From NCBI GenBank assembly GCA_934120395.1, contig CAKOTZ010000011.1:1-39312 (forward strand): a stretch of DNA of 39,312 nt, in the 5' to 3' direction. The notes under the pieces were generated by a model, which was not told the DNA's origin, did not search any database, and was given only the letters and a program-made list of their open reading frames with translations. The translations under genes and the position numbers were made by a program. Shown piece after piece: positions 7,751 through 16,389 of this stretch; within the stretch, counting starts at the first letter, position 1; the number at the start of each line of letters is the position of its first letter. The DNA comes from an uncultured Clostridia bacterium (lineage in GTDB: Bacteria > Bacillota > Clostridia > TANB77 > CAG-508).

Positions 7751-8446
7751 TTACCTCCATCGACTTTTTTTATTATTAAGTCCTGCTAAAATCTGATTAT
7801 TAACAGGTTTTCTATCAACTTCAAATTCCTTCATAATTTCTAATTCTAAAGGATTACTAAATTTATCTTTTTCATAGTTCAAAATATTATGTACAGGTTT
7901 TTTATATATTGGTTCATCATAAAATTCTTGATCTTCTTTTTTTATTCTTTTATTAACCAAATATTTTTCAATAATATCTCGTTCTTTTTTGTTTAACGAA
8001 TTAATATCTGTTCCCAGGTGTTCATATCTCCATATAATATGTCTGTCATAATTACTATATTCAAAATTATCCAAAGGCTCATAATTATATTGTATTTTAA
8101 ATCTGAAGTTTTCAATTGAAATAGTAACATTAGTCCACATTCTCTGTTTATTTTCTTTGTATATCGCTCTTAGTTTCTCAATTGAACCGTATAAATTTTT
8201 AACCAGCTTCATATATTGTTGTTCGTCTATATTAAATTTATTCGGTATTTCATATACATTTACAGGATTTTTCTTAAAAATCCCCTTAGGAAAATAGTAG
8301 AAGAACATTTCTCCTATTGGCATTTGATATGCTTTTTCAGTAATAGAAGCATACAAATAAACACTCTCCCATTTTTCTGGAATCATGTAATAAAGTTTTT
8401 TTTGTATTTCTGTATAAATACTTTTTACTTCTGGCACATCAAGCAA
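7751..8446 (-). CDS. YezG/DUF600-family protein (polymorphic-toxin immunity type)
   Basis: 231 residues from a TTG start preceded by AGGAGGGG. The core matches the DUF600 family of Bacillus YezG: MIPEKWESVYLYASI near residue 21, MFFYYFPKG near 47, then WTNVTISIENFRFKIQYNYE and DRHIIWRYEHLGTD in the middle. YezG neutralises the LXG nuclease toxin YeeF. The last 70 residues (KKERDIIEKYL onward, rich in Lys/Glu, ending KKSRWR) are an extension of unknown role. No LXG or other toxin gene is nearby. It lies 27 bases after gpmI and 4 bases before eno, firmly inside the glycolytic operon. It is either an orphan immunity gene or has been recruited to another role. Confidence 0.75.
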   Translation of the reverse strand: MLDVPEVKSIYTEIQKKLYYMIPEKWESVYLYASITEKAYQMPIGEMFFYYFPKGIFKKNPVNVYEIPNKFNIDEQQYMKLVKNLYGSIEKLRAIYKENKQRMWTNVTISIENFRFKIQYNYEPLDNFEYSNYDRHIIWRYEHLGTDINSLNKKERDIIEKYLVNKRIKKEDQEFYDEPIYKKPVHNILNYEKDKFSNPLELEIMKEFEVDRKPVNNQILAGLNNKKSRWR

Positions 8447-8473
8447 GTAGCTCCCCTCCTACTCCTATTCCAT

Positions 8474-10006
8474 CTATACTTTTTCAATTAAGCTTACACC
8501 TGTCATTTCATCTGGTTTATTTAATCCCATTAATTCTAACATTGTTGGTGCAATATCACACAATCTACCTGGATTTAGTTTTATATTTTCTTTTCCCATT
8601 AACACTAAAGGCACTACATTTGTTGTATGTGCAGTATGCGGGTCACCTGTAACATAGTCAATCATTTGCTCTGCATTACCATGGTCCGCAGTTACCAATA
8701 GTGTTCCTCTGACTTTTTCAACCGCTGATACAACTTTTCCTATACATTCATCTATAATTTCTAACGCTTTAATTGTTGCCTCCAAATTTCCAGTATGTCC
8801 TACCATATCTGGATTTGCATAATTTAAAATAATTGTATTGTATTTTTCAGATTCAATAGCTTCGACTACTTTTTCAGTCACCTTTAGTGCACTCATTTCA
8901 GGCATTAAATCATAAGTTTCAACCTTTGGTGAAGGAATCAATATTCTATCTTCTCTTGGATATTGTTTCTCTTCGCCACCATTAAAGAAAAATGTAACAT
9001 GTGCATATTTTTCTGTTTCTGCAATTCTAAGTTGCGTTAGTCCTTTTTTGCTAATGTACTCACCAAATGTATTTTTTATAACCGTTGGTTTAAAGGCAAC
9101 ATGTACATTTGGTATTGTTTCGTCATATTGTGTAAAGCATACATAATACAAATCTAGCTTTTGAGTTGGAAAAGCATCAAAATGTTCATCAACTAATGCT
9201 CTTGTTAATTCTCTGGCTCTGTCTGGTCTAAAATTAAAAAATACTACTGAATCTTTTTTACCAATTGTTGCTACTGGCTCATCTCCATTGCAAATCAAAG
9301 TTGGTTTTACAAATTCATCAAATACTTCTTGTTGATATGATTCTTCTATAGCACTAATAGCAGAATGCGCTTTTTCTCCTTTTCCGTTGACTAATGCTTC
9401 ATAAGAAGCCTGAACTCTGTCCCATCTTTTATCTCTATCCATGCTGTAAAATCTTCCGCTTATACTAGCAATTTTCCCTACACCTTTTTCTTCCATTTTT
9501 CTTTCCAGCTCTGCAATATAAGTTTCCGCTGAAGCTGGTGGTGTATCTCTTCCGTCTAAGAAACAATGTATATAAACATCTTCAAAATCTTTTCTTTTTG
9601 CTAGTTCTAATACAGCATATAAATGTCTTATATGGCTATGAACTCCACCGTCTGATAATAATCCTAAAACATGTAATTTTGTATTATTTTTTTGACAATT
9701 CTCAATTGCTTGATTTAGTTCTTGTATATTAAAAAATTCTCCCTCTTCAATTGCTTTTGTAATTCTAGTAAAATCCTGATAAACAATCCTTCCAGCTCCA
9801 ATATTTGTGTGCCCTACTTCTGAATTTCCCATTTGTCCATCTGGTAATCCAACATCTAGACCACTTGTTGCAATTGTAGTATTAGGATTCTGTTTTAATA
9901 ATTTATTCCAATTAGGCATTTTTGCTAACTTTACTGCATTTGATTTTTCATTTTCATTAATTCCAAAACCGTCTAAAATCATAAGCATGGTTAGTTTATT
10001 ATCCAT
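8474..10006 (-). CDS. gpmI: 2,3-bisphosphoglycerate-independent phosphoglycerate mutase
   Basis: 510 residues, typical of the Mn-dependent iPGM. Interconverts 3- and 2-phosphoglycerate through a phosphoserine. The N-terminal LMILDGFGINENEKSNAV supplies metal ligands, and GQMGNSEVGHTNIGAGRIVYQD contains the phosphorylated Ser. HCFLDGRDTPPASA and GRFYSMDRDKRWDR bind substrate; NYANPDMVGHTGN and VTADHGNAEQM supply the remaining metal ligands, and DPHTAHT closes the site. It follows tpiA by 82 bases with its own RBS (AAGGGA) and no strong terminator between them. Confidence 0.97.
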   Translation of the reverse strand: MDNKLTMLMILDGFGINENEKSNAVKLAKMPNWNKLLKQNPNTTIATSGLDVGLPDGQMGNSEVGHTNIGAGRIVYQDFTRITKAIEEGEFFNIQELNQAIENCQKNNTKLHVLGLLSDGGVHSHIRHLYAVLELAKRKDFEDVYIHCFLDGRDTPPASAETYIAELERKMEEKGVGKIASISGRFYSMDRDKRWDRVQASYEALVNGKGEKAHSAISAIEESYQQEVFDEFVKPTLICNGDEPVATIGKKDSVVFFNFRPDRARELTRALVDEHFDAFPTQKLDLYYVCFTQYDETIPNVHVAFKPTVIKNTFGEYISKKGLTQLRIAETEKYAHVTFFFNGGEEKQYPREDRILIPSPKVETYDLMPEMSALKVTEKVVEAIESEKYNTIILNYANPDMVGHTGNLEATIKALEIIDECIGKVVSAVEKVRGTLLVTADHGNAEQMIDYVTGDPHTAHTTNVVPLVLMGKENIKLNPGRLCDIAPTMLELMGLNKPDEMTGVSLIEKV

Positions 10007-10088
10007 AATTTGTTATCCCTTCTTTTCTTTGTTTTACTTTCTAACAATCTTTTGTACTTAATAAAACACGAAATAGTAAAATTTTGCA

Positions 10089-10835
10089 CTAGGCATTTAC
10101 TATTTTACTAAATTCTTCTGGTTTCAAGCTTGCTCCTCCAACTAATCCTCCATCTATGTCAGACATTGCAAATAATTCTTTTGCATTGTTAGATTTAACA
10201 CTTCCACCATATTGAATTATAACTCTATTTGCTATATTTTGTCCATATTTTTTTGAAATTTCATCTCTAATCTGTTTAATTGCATTATTTGCATCTTCAC
10301 AAGTGGCTGTTTTTCCAGTACCTATTGCCCAAATTGGTTCATAGGCAATAATACAATTTGCTACCTCTTCATCTTCTAGCCCATCTAAAGCTAAACTTGT
10401 TTGTTTTGTAATTTTTTCGATTGTTTTTCCAGCTTCTCTTTCTTCTAAAGTTTCTCCAACACAAATAATTGGTTTAAGCCCATATTTAAATGCCGACTTA
10501 ACTTTTTTATTTACAGTTTCATCAGTTTCTGCAAAATATTGTCTTCTTTCTGAATGACCAATAATAACATACTCAACGCCAATACATTTTAGCATTGGTG
10601 CTGAAACTTCACCTGTATATGCACCCTTTTCTTCCCAATGCATATTTTGAGCTCCAACCTTTATATTAGTTCCTTGAACATGTAATAAGGTATAAAATAA
10701 ATCTGTATATGGTACGCAAAGTATTACCTCATTTTCACTATTTTTTACCAACGGTTCTAACTCGCTAATAAAATTTATCGCTTCGTTTGGAAGCATATTC
10801 ATTTTCCAGTTTCCTGCAATAACTCTTTTTCTCAT
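10089..10835 (-). CDS. tpiA: Triosephosphate isomerase
   Basis: 248 residues, a complete TIM barrel. Interconverts dihydroxyacetone phosphate and glyceraldehyde 3-phosphate. Catalytic residues are visible: Lys in AGNWKMNML, His in VIIGHSERRQYF, Glu in AYEPIWAIGTGKTA, and the phosphate-gripping IQYGGSVKSNNAKEL and GGLVGGASL. RBS AGAAAGGAG lies 14 bases after the pgk stop, so it is co-translated with pgk. Confidence 0.97.
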   Translation of the reverse strand: MRKRVIAGNWKMNMLPNEAINFISELEPLVKNSENEVILCVPYTDLFYTLLHVQGTNIKVGAQNMHWEEKGAYTGEVSAPMLKCIGVEYVIIGHSERRQYFAETDETVNKKVKSAFKYGLKPIICVGETLEEREAGKTIEKITKQTSLALDGLEDEEVANCIIAYEPIWAIGTGKTATCEDANNAIKQIRDEISKKYGQNIANRVIIQYGGSVKSNNAKELFAMSDIDGGLVGGASLKPEEFSKIVNA

Positions 10836-10849
10836 TTATGGTCTCCTTT

Positions 10850-12034
10850 CTACTTATCTTGTAAACATTCAATTCCTGGCAAAGATTTACCCTCTAAAAA
10901 TTGTAATGATGCTCCTCCACCTGTCGATACATGTGACATTTTATTAGATAATCCCGCTTTTTCTACAGCAGCTGCAGAATCTCCTCCACCTATTATTGTA
11001 ATGGCATCACTTTCAGCCATTACCTTTGCAATTTCATTCGTTCCAACTGCAAATTGATCAAATTCAAATAATCCAAGTGGACCATTCCATACTACGGTTT
11101 TAGCTTTTTTAACTTCTTCGGCAAATAACTTTATTGTTTCTGGTCCAATATCAAACCCTTCCCAATCATCTGGTATTTCAGTCCAAGAAACAACTTTACT
11201 CTCAGTGTCTTTCTTAAATTCTTTTCCTATAACTGTATCTATTGGCAATAATAATTTTACCCCTTTTTGTTTTGCTTTTTCCATTAAATTTTTAGCTAAT
11301 TCTAATTTATCATTTTCGCAAAGTGAATTTCCCACGCCATATCCTTGCGCTTTGAAAAATGTATACGCCATGCCTCCTCCTATAATAAGAGTATCTACTT
11401 TTTCTAATAAGGCATCTATAACACCTATTTTGTCAGAAACCTTTGCTCCACCAAGTATAGCCACAAATGGTCTTTTAGGATTTTCTAATGCATTTCCCAT
11501 AAAATTAATTTCTTTTTCAATTAGAAATCCTGAAACAGCAGGCAAATATGCAGCTATTCCAGCTGTAGATGCATGTGCTCTATGTGTTGTTCCAAATGCA
11601 TCATTTACATATATTTCTGCTAAAGAAGCTAATTTTTTAGCAAATTCAGGGTCATTTTTTTCTTCCTCTGCATAGAAACGCACATTTTCAAGTAAAATTA
11701 CATCTCCATCTTTCATTTGATTGATTAGTTGCTCTACATTTTTCCCTATAACATCATCTGCTAATTTTACTTCTTTTCCAAGTAGTTTTGTTAATTCGTC
11801 TGCCACAGGTTTTAATGAAAATTCTTTTTTAAACTCTCCTTTCGGTCTTCCCAAATGTGAACAAAGAATAATCCTAGCATTATTTTCCATTAAATATTTT
11901 ATAGTTTCAAGTGCAGAAACTATTCTACGGTTATCTGTAATGTTTCCATTCTCATCTAATGGCACATTAAAATCACATCTAACAAACACTTTCTTGCCTT
12001 TAACATCTATATCTTTTACTGTTTTTTTGTTCAT
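10850..12034 (-). CDS. pgk: Phosphoglycerate kinase
   Basis: About 394 residues from MNKKTVKDIDVKGKKVFVRC. This start is favoured over one seven codons upstream because GGGAGGAAATTGAA precedes it. Makes ATP from 1,3-bisphosphoglycerate. The N-domain substrate motifs are RCDFNVPLD, CSHLGRPKGE, ENVRFYAEEE and DAFGTTHRAHAS. The C-domain nucleotide motifs are ILGGAKVSDKIGVI, WNGPLGLFE and the glycine-rich GGGDSAAAVEKAG followed by VSTGGGASLQFLEGK. It is separated from gap by a strong hairpin, so its expression may be tuned relative to gap. Confidence 0.97.
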   Translation of the reverse strand: MNKKTVKDIDVKGKKVFVRCDFNVPLDENGNITDNRRIVSALETIKYLMENNARIILCSHLGRPKGEFKKEFSLKPVADELTKLLGKEVKLADDVIGKNVEQLINQMKDGDVILLENVRFYAEEEKNDPEFAKKLASLAEIYVNDAFGTTHRAHASTAGIAAYLPAVSGFLIEKEINFMGNALENPKRPFVAILGGAKVSDKIGVIDALLEKVDTLIIGGGMAYTFFKAQGYGVGNSLCENDKLELAKNLMEKAKQKGVKLLLPIDTVIGKEFKKDTESKVVSWTEIPDDWEGFDIGPETIKLFAEEVKKAKTVVWNGPLGLFEFDQFAVGTNEIAKVMAESDAITIIGGGDSAAAVEKAGLSNKMSHVSTGGGASLQFLEGKSLPGIECLQDK

Positions 12035-12053
12035 TTCAATTTCCTCCCTAGTC

Positions 12054-12092
12054 AAAATTGCTCCTACAACAATTTGAGTAGGAGCAATTTTT
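12054..12092. terminator. Strong hairpin between gap and pgk
   Basis: AAAATTGCTCCTAC (12054-12067) pairs exactly with GTAGGAGCAATTTT (12078-12091) around a 10-base loop. The minus-strand tail is only TTTT before GACTAGG, so it would end most but not all gap transcripts or act as a stabilising or processing element. The pgk RBS follows directly. Confidence 0.75.
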
Positions 12093-12110
12093 ATCTAAAT
12101 TCATCTAAAT

Positions 12111-13121
12111 TTATGCCTTATCAACACCAGCAATATAAACCGCTAAATCTACTAATTTATGAGAATATCCCCATTCATTATCGTACCAAGCAACTAATTT
12201 TACAAAAGTATCTGTTAAAGCAATTCCAGCTTTTGCATCAAATATAGAAGTGTGTTCATCACTGATAAAATCAGAAGATACTACATCATCTTCTACGTAT
12301 TCAACAATACCTTTTAATTCATTTTCAGAAGCTTTTTTAACTGCAGAACAAATTTCTTCATATGTTGCAGGTTTAGCTAAATTACAAGTTAAATCAACAA
12401 CAGAAACATCTATTGTTGGAACTCTAAATGACATTCCTGTTAATTTTCCATTTAATTCTGGAATTACCTTTCCAACTGCTTTTGCAGCGCCTGTTGAAGA
12501 AGGAATTATATTAGCAGCAGCTGCTCTACCGCCTCTCCAGTCTTTCTTTGAAGCACCATCAACAGTTTTTTGTGTAGCTGTTGTAGAATGAACTGTTGTC
12601 ATTAAACCATCTGTAATTCCAAAGTTATCATTAATAATTTTAGCAAGAGGTGCTAAACAGTTTGTTGTACAAGAAGCATTTGAAATTACATTCATATCTT
12701 TTGTATAAGTATCGTTATTAACTCCCATAACAAACATTGGAGCATCTTTTGATGGAGCACTTATAATAACTTTTTTTGCTCCTGCTTCTAAGTGAGCACT
12801 TGCCTTTTCAACTGTTGTAAATACTCCTGAACACTCTAATACGTATTCAACGCCTTCTGTACCCCAAGGAATATTTTTAGGATCCATTTCGTTATATACT
12901 TTTATTTCTTTTCCATTTACTACTAGTATTCCATCTTTGCTTGTTACTTCTCCCTTAAATCTACCATGAATTGAATCATATTTTACCATGTAAGCCATGT
13001 AATCAGCTGTAATAAATGGGTCATTTATAGCTACAACTTCTACCTCACTTTTTTCTAAAGCAGCTTGGAATGCCAAGTTTCCAATTCTTCCAAAGCCATT
13101 AATTCCTATTTTAATTGACAT
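12111..13121 (-). CDS. gap: Glyceraldehyde-3-phosphate dehydrogenase (NAD, type I)
   Basis: About 336 residues from MSIKIGINGFGRIGNLAFQ, chosen because GTGGAGGATATT lies in front; a longer frame begins four codons earlier. Oxidises glyceraldehyde 3-phosphate to 1,3-bisphosphoglycerate. The NAD-binding loop is GINGFGRIGN, with Asp of INDPF favouring NAD over NADP. The catalytic Cys is in SNASCTTNCLAPLAK, the paired His in VHSTTATQKTVDG, and the phosphate sites in RGGRAAAANIIPSSTGAAKAV. WYDNEWGYSHKLVDL closes the domain. It opens the glycolytic operon, with a short leader upstream in which no clear CggR-type operator is visible. Confidence 0.97.
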   Translation of the reverse strand: MSIKIGINGFGRIGNLAFQAALEKSEVEVVAINDPFITADYMAYMVKYDSIHGRFKGEVTSKDGILVVNGKEIKVYNEMDPKNIPWGTEGVEYVLECSGVFTTVEKASAHLEAGAKKVIISAPSKDAPMFVMGVNNDTYTKDMNVISNASCTTNCLAPLAKIINDNFGITDGLMTTVHSTTATQKTVDGASKKDWRGGRAAAANIIPSSTGAAKAVGKVIPELNGKLTGMSFRVPTIDVSVVDLTCNLAKPATYEEICSAVKKASENELKGIVEYVEDDVVSSDFISDEHTSIFDAKAGIALTDTFVKLVAWYDNEWGYSHKLVDLAVYIAGVDKA

Positions 13122-13283
13122 AATATCCTCCACTTCTAATACTTAATTATAGTATTTTAAATTTTCATTTCATCTATCTAAGACTTGTTCATTTTACATC
13201 AACGAAAAAATTTTTTCAAGCCTTTCTTTGTAACTTTTATATGAACGCTTTATGCTAGTTTATCAATTTTCTTTTGTTTTATG

Positions 13284-13319
13284 CAAAAAGAAAATGAATT
13301 ATAAAAATAATCCATTTCC
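13284..13319 (-). terminator. Terminator of the 77-residue gene
   Basis: GAAAATGAATTAT (13290-13302) pairs with ATAATCCATTTCC (13307-13319) with two G-U pairs and a four-base loop. The minus-strand tail after the stem is TTTTTGC. It separates the small gene from the gap operon. Confidence 0.7.
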
Positions 13320-13329
13320 ACCTACTCTA

Positions 13330-13563
13330 TTACTTTCCAAATTTTACTTCTTGGAATAAAAAATCATGCAACTTTTTGAAAGTTACTTCTTGGTTTAAAA
13401 CATCGTTCATTCTATTTTCAAATTCTTGTTGCTTTGGTGTTAATTCAACTGTTATTTCTTGAAACAAAAAATTCTTAACCTTAGTCCAAACACTTGGATT
13501 TGCTGGCAATCCGCTTACTTCATTTCCTGCTATTTCTTGACCTGATACCCTAAAATCTCCCAT
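13330..13563 (-). CDS. Small protein with two FLFQE repeats, function unknown
   Basis: 77 residues from MGDFRVSGQEIAGNEVSGLP, with GGAGGAAGTAAA before the ATG. I do not recognise a named family. After the Gly-rich start comes NPSVWTKVKNFLFQEITVEL, then a Lys/Gln/Glu-rich helix-like stretch (PKQQEFENRMNDVLNQE), then VTFKKLHDFLFQEVKFGK. The units KVKNFLFQEITVEL and KLHDFLFQEVKFGK are clear internal repeats, and NQEVTFKK is a partial third. There is no signal peptide or membrane helix. It has its own promoter (TTGCTA-17-TATAAA) and terminator, so it is an independent, probably well expressed gene. The pattern suggests an amphipathic oligomerising or binding repeat. Confidence 0.75.
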   Translation of the reverse strand: MGDFRVSGQEIAGNEVSGLPANPSVWTKVKNFLFQEITVELTPKQQEFENRMNDVLNQEVTFKKLHDFLFQEVKFGK

Positions 13564-13622
13564 TTTACTTCCTCCTCCGTGACAGTTTGAATATATCATA
13601 ATATATATTTCATTCTTTAATA

Positions 13623-13651
13623 TTTATACTATATTTAGAAAGTTTTAGCAA
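13623..13651 (-). promoter_or_regulatory. Promoter of the 77-residue gene
   Basis: TTGCTA (13646-13651) and TATAAA (13623-13628) on the minus strand are 17 bases apart. Start of transcription would fall about 50 bases before the ATG. Confidence 0.6.
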
Positions 13652-13694
13652 GCATTTTCATGTTTTTTTATATTAAGTTTATGTTACAGCCGCA

Positions 13695-14997
13695 TTACAT
13701 TTTTATTACTTCTCCAAATATACCATCTTTTTTTAATTCAATAAATTTTACATTTGTAATTTCATTTTCTCTAGCTTGATTTTTCATTGTGTATACAATT
13801 ATATAATTTGTTGTGTGTCCCTTAAAGAACTCTCCTTCAACTTGTTCCCACAAAACTTTTTCTTGATTTCCAATTAATTCTTTATTAAACTCTTGTTCAT
13901 ATTGTTCAGATAATGCAATTAACTTTTTGCTTCTTTCTTCCTTAATATTTGGCGCTACCTGATTTTCCATACTTGCCGCCTTGGTTCCTTTTCTTTGTGA
14001 ATATTTAAATACATGTAACTTATAAAATCTTATCTCTTTTAATTGCCTATAACACTCTTCAAATTCTTCATCTGTTTCTCCTGGAAATCCAACAATAACA
14101 TCAGTTGTAAGCGCAACATTTTTATAATTTTTTCTTAGCAAATCAACACTATTTTTAAATTCTTCTATTGTATAATGTCTATTCATTCTCTTTAATGTTT
14201 CATTACATGCACTTTGCAAAGAAAGATGAAAATGATTGCATATCTTTTCTAGTTTGCTCAATCTTTTAACAAACTCCTCAGTTATAATAGTTGGTTCCAA
14301 AGAACTTAAACGAATTCTTTCTAATCCATCTATTTTATTAATTTCTTCTAGTAAATCAATAAGTTCAGTTTTTTCTTTGAAATCTCTTCCATATGACGCT
14401 ACATGTATTCCTGTTATTACAACCTCTTTAATTCCCTTGTCTACAAAAGCTTTTATTTCATCAATAATACTTGATACTGTTCTACTTCTAACTCTTCCTC
14501 GTGCATAAGGAATAATGCAATATGAACAAAAGCGGTCACAGCCATCTTGTACTTTAATTACAGCTCTAACCTTGTCAGAATATGCAACACTTTCAAAGTC
14601 AATAAATTCTTTTTGTTCCATTACACTACTAATTTTTTCTTCATCCTTGTCTATACTATATTTGTTTATTATTGATACAATATCTTTTTTCTCGTTATTT
14701 CCAAGTATAATATCAATTTCAGGCATTTTTTTTAGTTCTTCTTCTGCCACTTGAGCATAACACCCAACAGCTACTATAATCGAATTTTTATTTCTTTGTT
14801 TTGCCCTTCTTATCATTTGTCTTGATTTTTTATCCGATATATTTGTAACTGTACATGTATTAATTACATAAACATCTGCAATTTCTTCGAAATCCACTAT
14901 TTTATATTGACTTTCTCTAAATTGTTGCATCATAGCATTTGTTTCATATTGATTTACTTTACATCCGTAAAGTATAAAAAGCTATCCTCTTTTGCAT
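13695..14997 (-). pseudogene. mtaB: MtaB-type tRNA methylthiotransferase, frameshifted near its start
   Basis: The long frame lacks the usual first 20 residues. These are found just upstream in another frame: ATG after AAGGAGAG gives MQKRIAFYTLRM-stop, and dropping one base at about 14967 restores MQKRIAFYTLGCKVNQYETN joined to AMMQQF. So the gene spans about 434 codons with one extra base. MtaB converts t6A37 to ms2t6A37 in ANN-decoding tRNAs. The rest is intact: INTCTVTNISDKKSRQ, VGCYAQ, the radical-SAM CDRFCSYCIIPYARGR, GFPGETDEEF, and a C-terminal TRAM domain. The lost segment holds the first auxiliary-cluster cysteine, so a true lesion would abolish thiomethylation. A sequencing error is an equal possibility. 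Confidence 0.88.
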
Positions 14998-15010
14998 TTT
15001 TCTCTCCTTA

Positions 15011-15040
15011 AATAAAAGCGACAAGTTTAGTTCTTGTCAC
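15011..15040 (-). terminator. Terminator of mreB
   Basis: GCGACAAG (15018-15025) pairs with CTTGTCAC (15033-15040) with one G-U pair. The minus-strand tail is TTTTATTT. It separates mreB from mtaB. Confidence 0.7.
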
Positions 15041-15056
15041 TCTGTATAAATTTATA

Positions 15057-16058
15057 TTATCTTTTTTTTCCATCTAAGCTGTCTAATGTGTCTAATGCCT
15101 TTCCTGTTCCAATAGCTACGCATGACACAGCATCGTCTGCAATCATAACATTAATTCCTGTTTGTTCTGCTAATAACTTATCAAGTCCATTAACTAAGCA
15201 TCCTCCACCAGTCATATAAATTCCTTTATCACTAATATCTGCTGCTAATTCTGGAGGAGTCTTTTCTAGTACAGAATGAACAGCATCAACAATAGCTCTT
15301 GCAGGCTCCTCTAGTGCTTCCATCATTTCGCTAGAACGTATTGTAATTGTTTTTGGTAATCCGTCTATTAAATCTCTTCCTCTAATATCCATTTCGATAT
15401 CTTGGATTCTTGGATATACACAACCAATATTCATTTTTAATTCTTCTGCAGTTCTTTCTCCAATCATAATATTATGTTTTTTCTTAATATATTTAACTAT
15501 GTATTCATCAAATTTATCTCCTGCTACTTTTAGTGATGAGCTTACAACAGACCCACCAAGAGATATAACTGCTATATCTGTTGTTCCTCCTCCTATATCT
15601 ACAATCATATTTCCACAAGGTTTTGATATATCAATTCCAGCACCAATAGCAGCAGCAATAGGTTCTTCTATTAAATATACTTTTCTTGCTCCTGCTTGTG
15701 AAGCCGCATCAATAACAGCCTTTTTCTCAACTTCAGTTACTTGTGATGGAATACAAATCATAATTCTTGGCGAAAAAATAAATTTTCCGCATACTTTTGT
15801 TATGAAGTGCTTTAACATTTTTTCAGTTACTGTATAATCTGAAATCACACCATCTTTCAAAGGTCTTGTTGCAACAATGTTTCCAGGAGTTCTACCAAGC
15901 ATTCTTCGTGCTTCTTTTCCTACAGCTAAAACTTCACCCGTATCACTATTTACCGCTACCACAGAAGGCTCTCTTAATACTATTCCTTTTCCTCTAACAT
16001 AGGCAATAACTGTTGCCGTTCCCAAATCTATACCTATATCCTGCCCAAAATTGAACAT
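15057..16058 (-). CDS. mreB: Rod-shape determining protein MreB/Mbl family
   Basis: 333 residues, an actin-like ATPase that forms membrane-bound filaments guiding lateral wall synthesis. Actin-fold signatures: DIGIDLGTATVIAYVRGKG (phosphate 1), EPSVVAVN, ATRPLKDGVISDY, SQAGARKVYLIEEPIAAAIG, NMIVDIGGGTTDIAVISLGG (phosphate 2) and KGIYMTGGGCLVNGLDKL (adenosine). The N-terminal amphipathic MFNFGQ fits membrane contact. mreC and mreD do not follow, so this is a stand-alone Mbl/MreBH-like paralogue rather than the mreBCD copy. RBS AAAGGAGTCG and its own promoter precede it. Confidence 0.93.
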   Translation of the reverse strand: MFNFGQDIGIDLGTATVIAYVRGKGIVLREPSVVAVNSDTGEVLAVGKEARRMLGRTPGNIVATRPLKDGVISDYTVTEKMLKHFITKVCGKFIFSPRIMICIPSQVTEVEKKAVIDAASQAGARKVYLIEEPIAAAIGAGIDISKPCGNMIVDIGGGTTDIAVISLGGSVVSSSLKVAGDKFDEYIVKYIKKKHNIMIGERTAEELKMNIGCVYPRIQDIEMDIRGRDLIDGLPKTITIRSSEMMEALEEPARAIVDAVHSVLEKTPPELAADISDKGIYMTGGGCLVNGLDKLLAEQTGINVMIADDAVSCVAIGTGKALDTLDSLDGKKR

Positions 16059-16107
16059 ATTATCGACTCCTTTTATCTCTTTTCATTGTGATTACAATTT
16101 GGTTACA

Positions 16108-16136
16108 ATTATATTACATTTGCACATAAATAGCAA
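16108..16136 (-). promoter_or_regulatory. Promoter of mreB
   Basis: TTGCTA (16131-16136), 17-base spacer, TATAAT (16108-16113) on the minus strand, about 50 bases before the ATG. Confidence 0.7.
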
Positions 16137-16307
16137 TATCTTTTCTCAAAAAAATAAGATTTACGTAAAATAAATAAATTATTACTGGATACAAAGAATA
16201 TAAAAAATATTTTTAATTAATTGTAGTAGAAAATTTTTGATACATCTTCAATACTCATTGGTAAGATAACATTAAAAGCTAAAACATAATAAGTGTAAGC
16301 TTTTAAT
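16137..16307. other. Intergenic stretch between tyrosyl-tRNA synthetase and mreB
   Basis: Apart from the mreB promoter and the terminator at 16308, this AT-rich stretch has one inverted repeat, TTAAAAGCT/AGCTTTTAA (about 16270-16306). A minus-strand frame without a usable start ends ILPMSIEDVSKIFYYN. It could be the 3' scrap of a lost gene or chance. No confident function. Confidence 0.3.
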
Positions 16308-16353
16308 AAAAAGAACTGGCAGTAATCAATCGATTCACTACCAGTTTCTTTTT
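16308..16353. terminator. Terminator at the end of the TyrRS operon
   Basis: AAGAACTGGCAGT pairs with ACTACCAGTTTCTT with one G-U pair, flanked by A-run and T-run so it works on both strands. It marks the downstream edge of the four-gene block. Confidence 0.85.
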
Positions 16354-16389
16354 ACATTAATTAAGATTGTTATCTAATAAATTGTTTAG

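Noticed and set aside
10007..10088. Terminator or promoter between tpiA and gpmI
   Set aside because: The 82-base gap holds no convincing stem with a T-tract and no paired -35/-10.
16202..16340. Minus-strand frame of about 44 codons ending ILPMSIEDVSKIFYYN
   Set aside because: No start codon with an RBS, and its upstream part runs through the terminator; kept only as a possible scrap.
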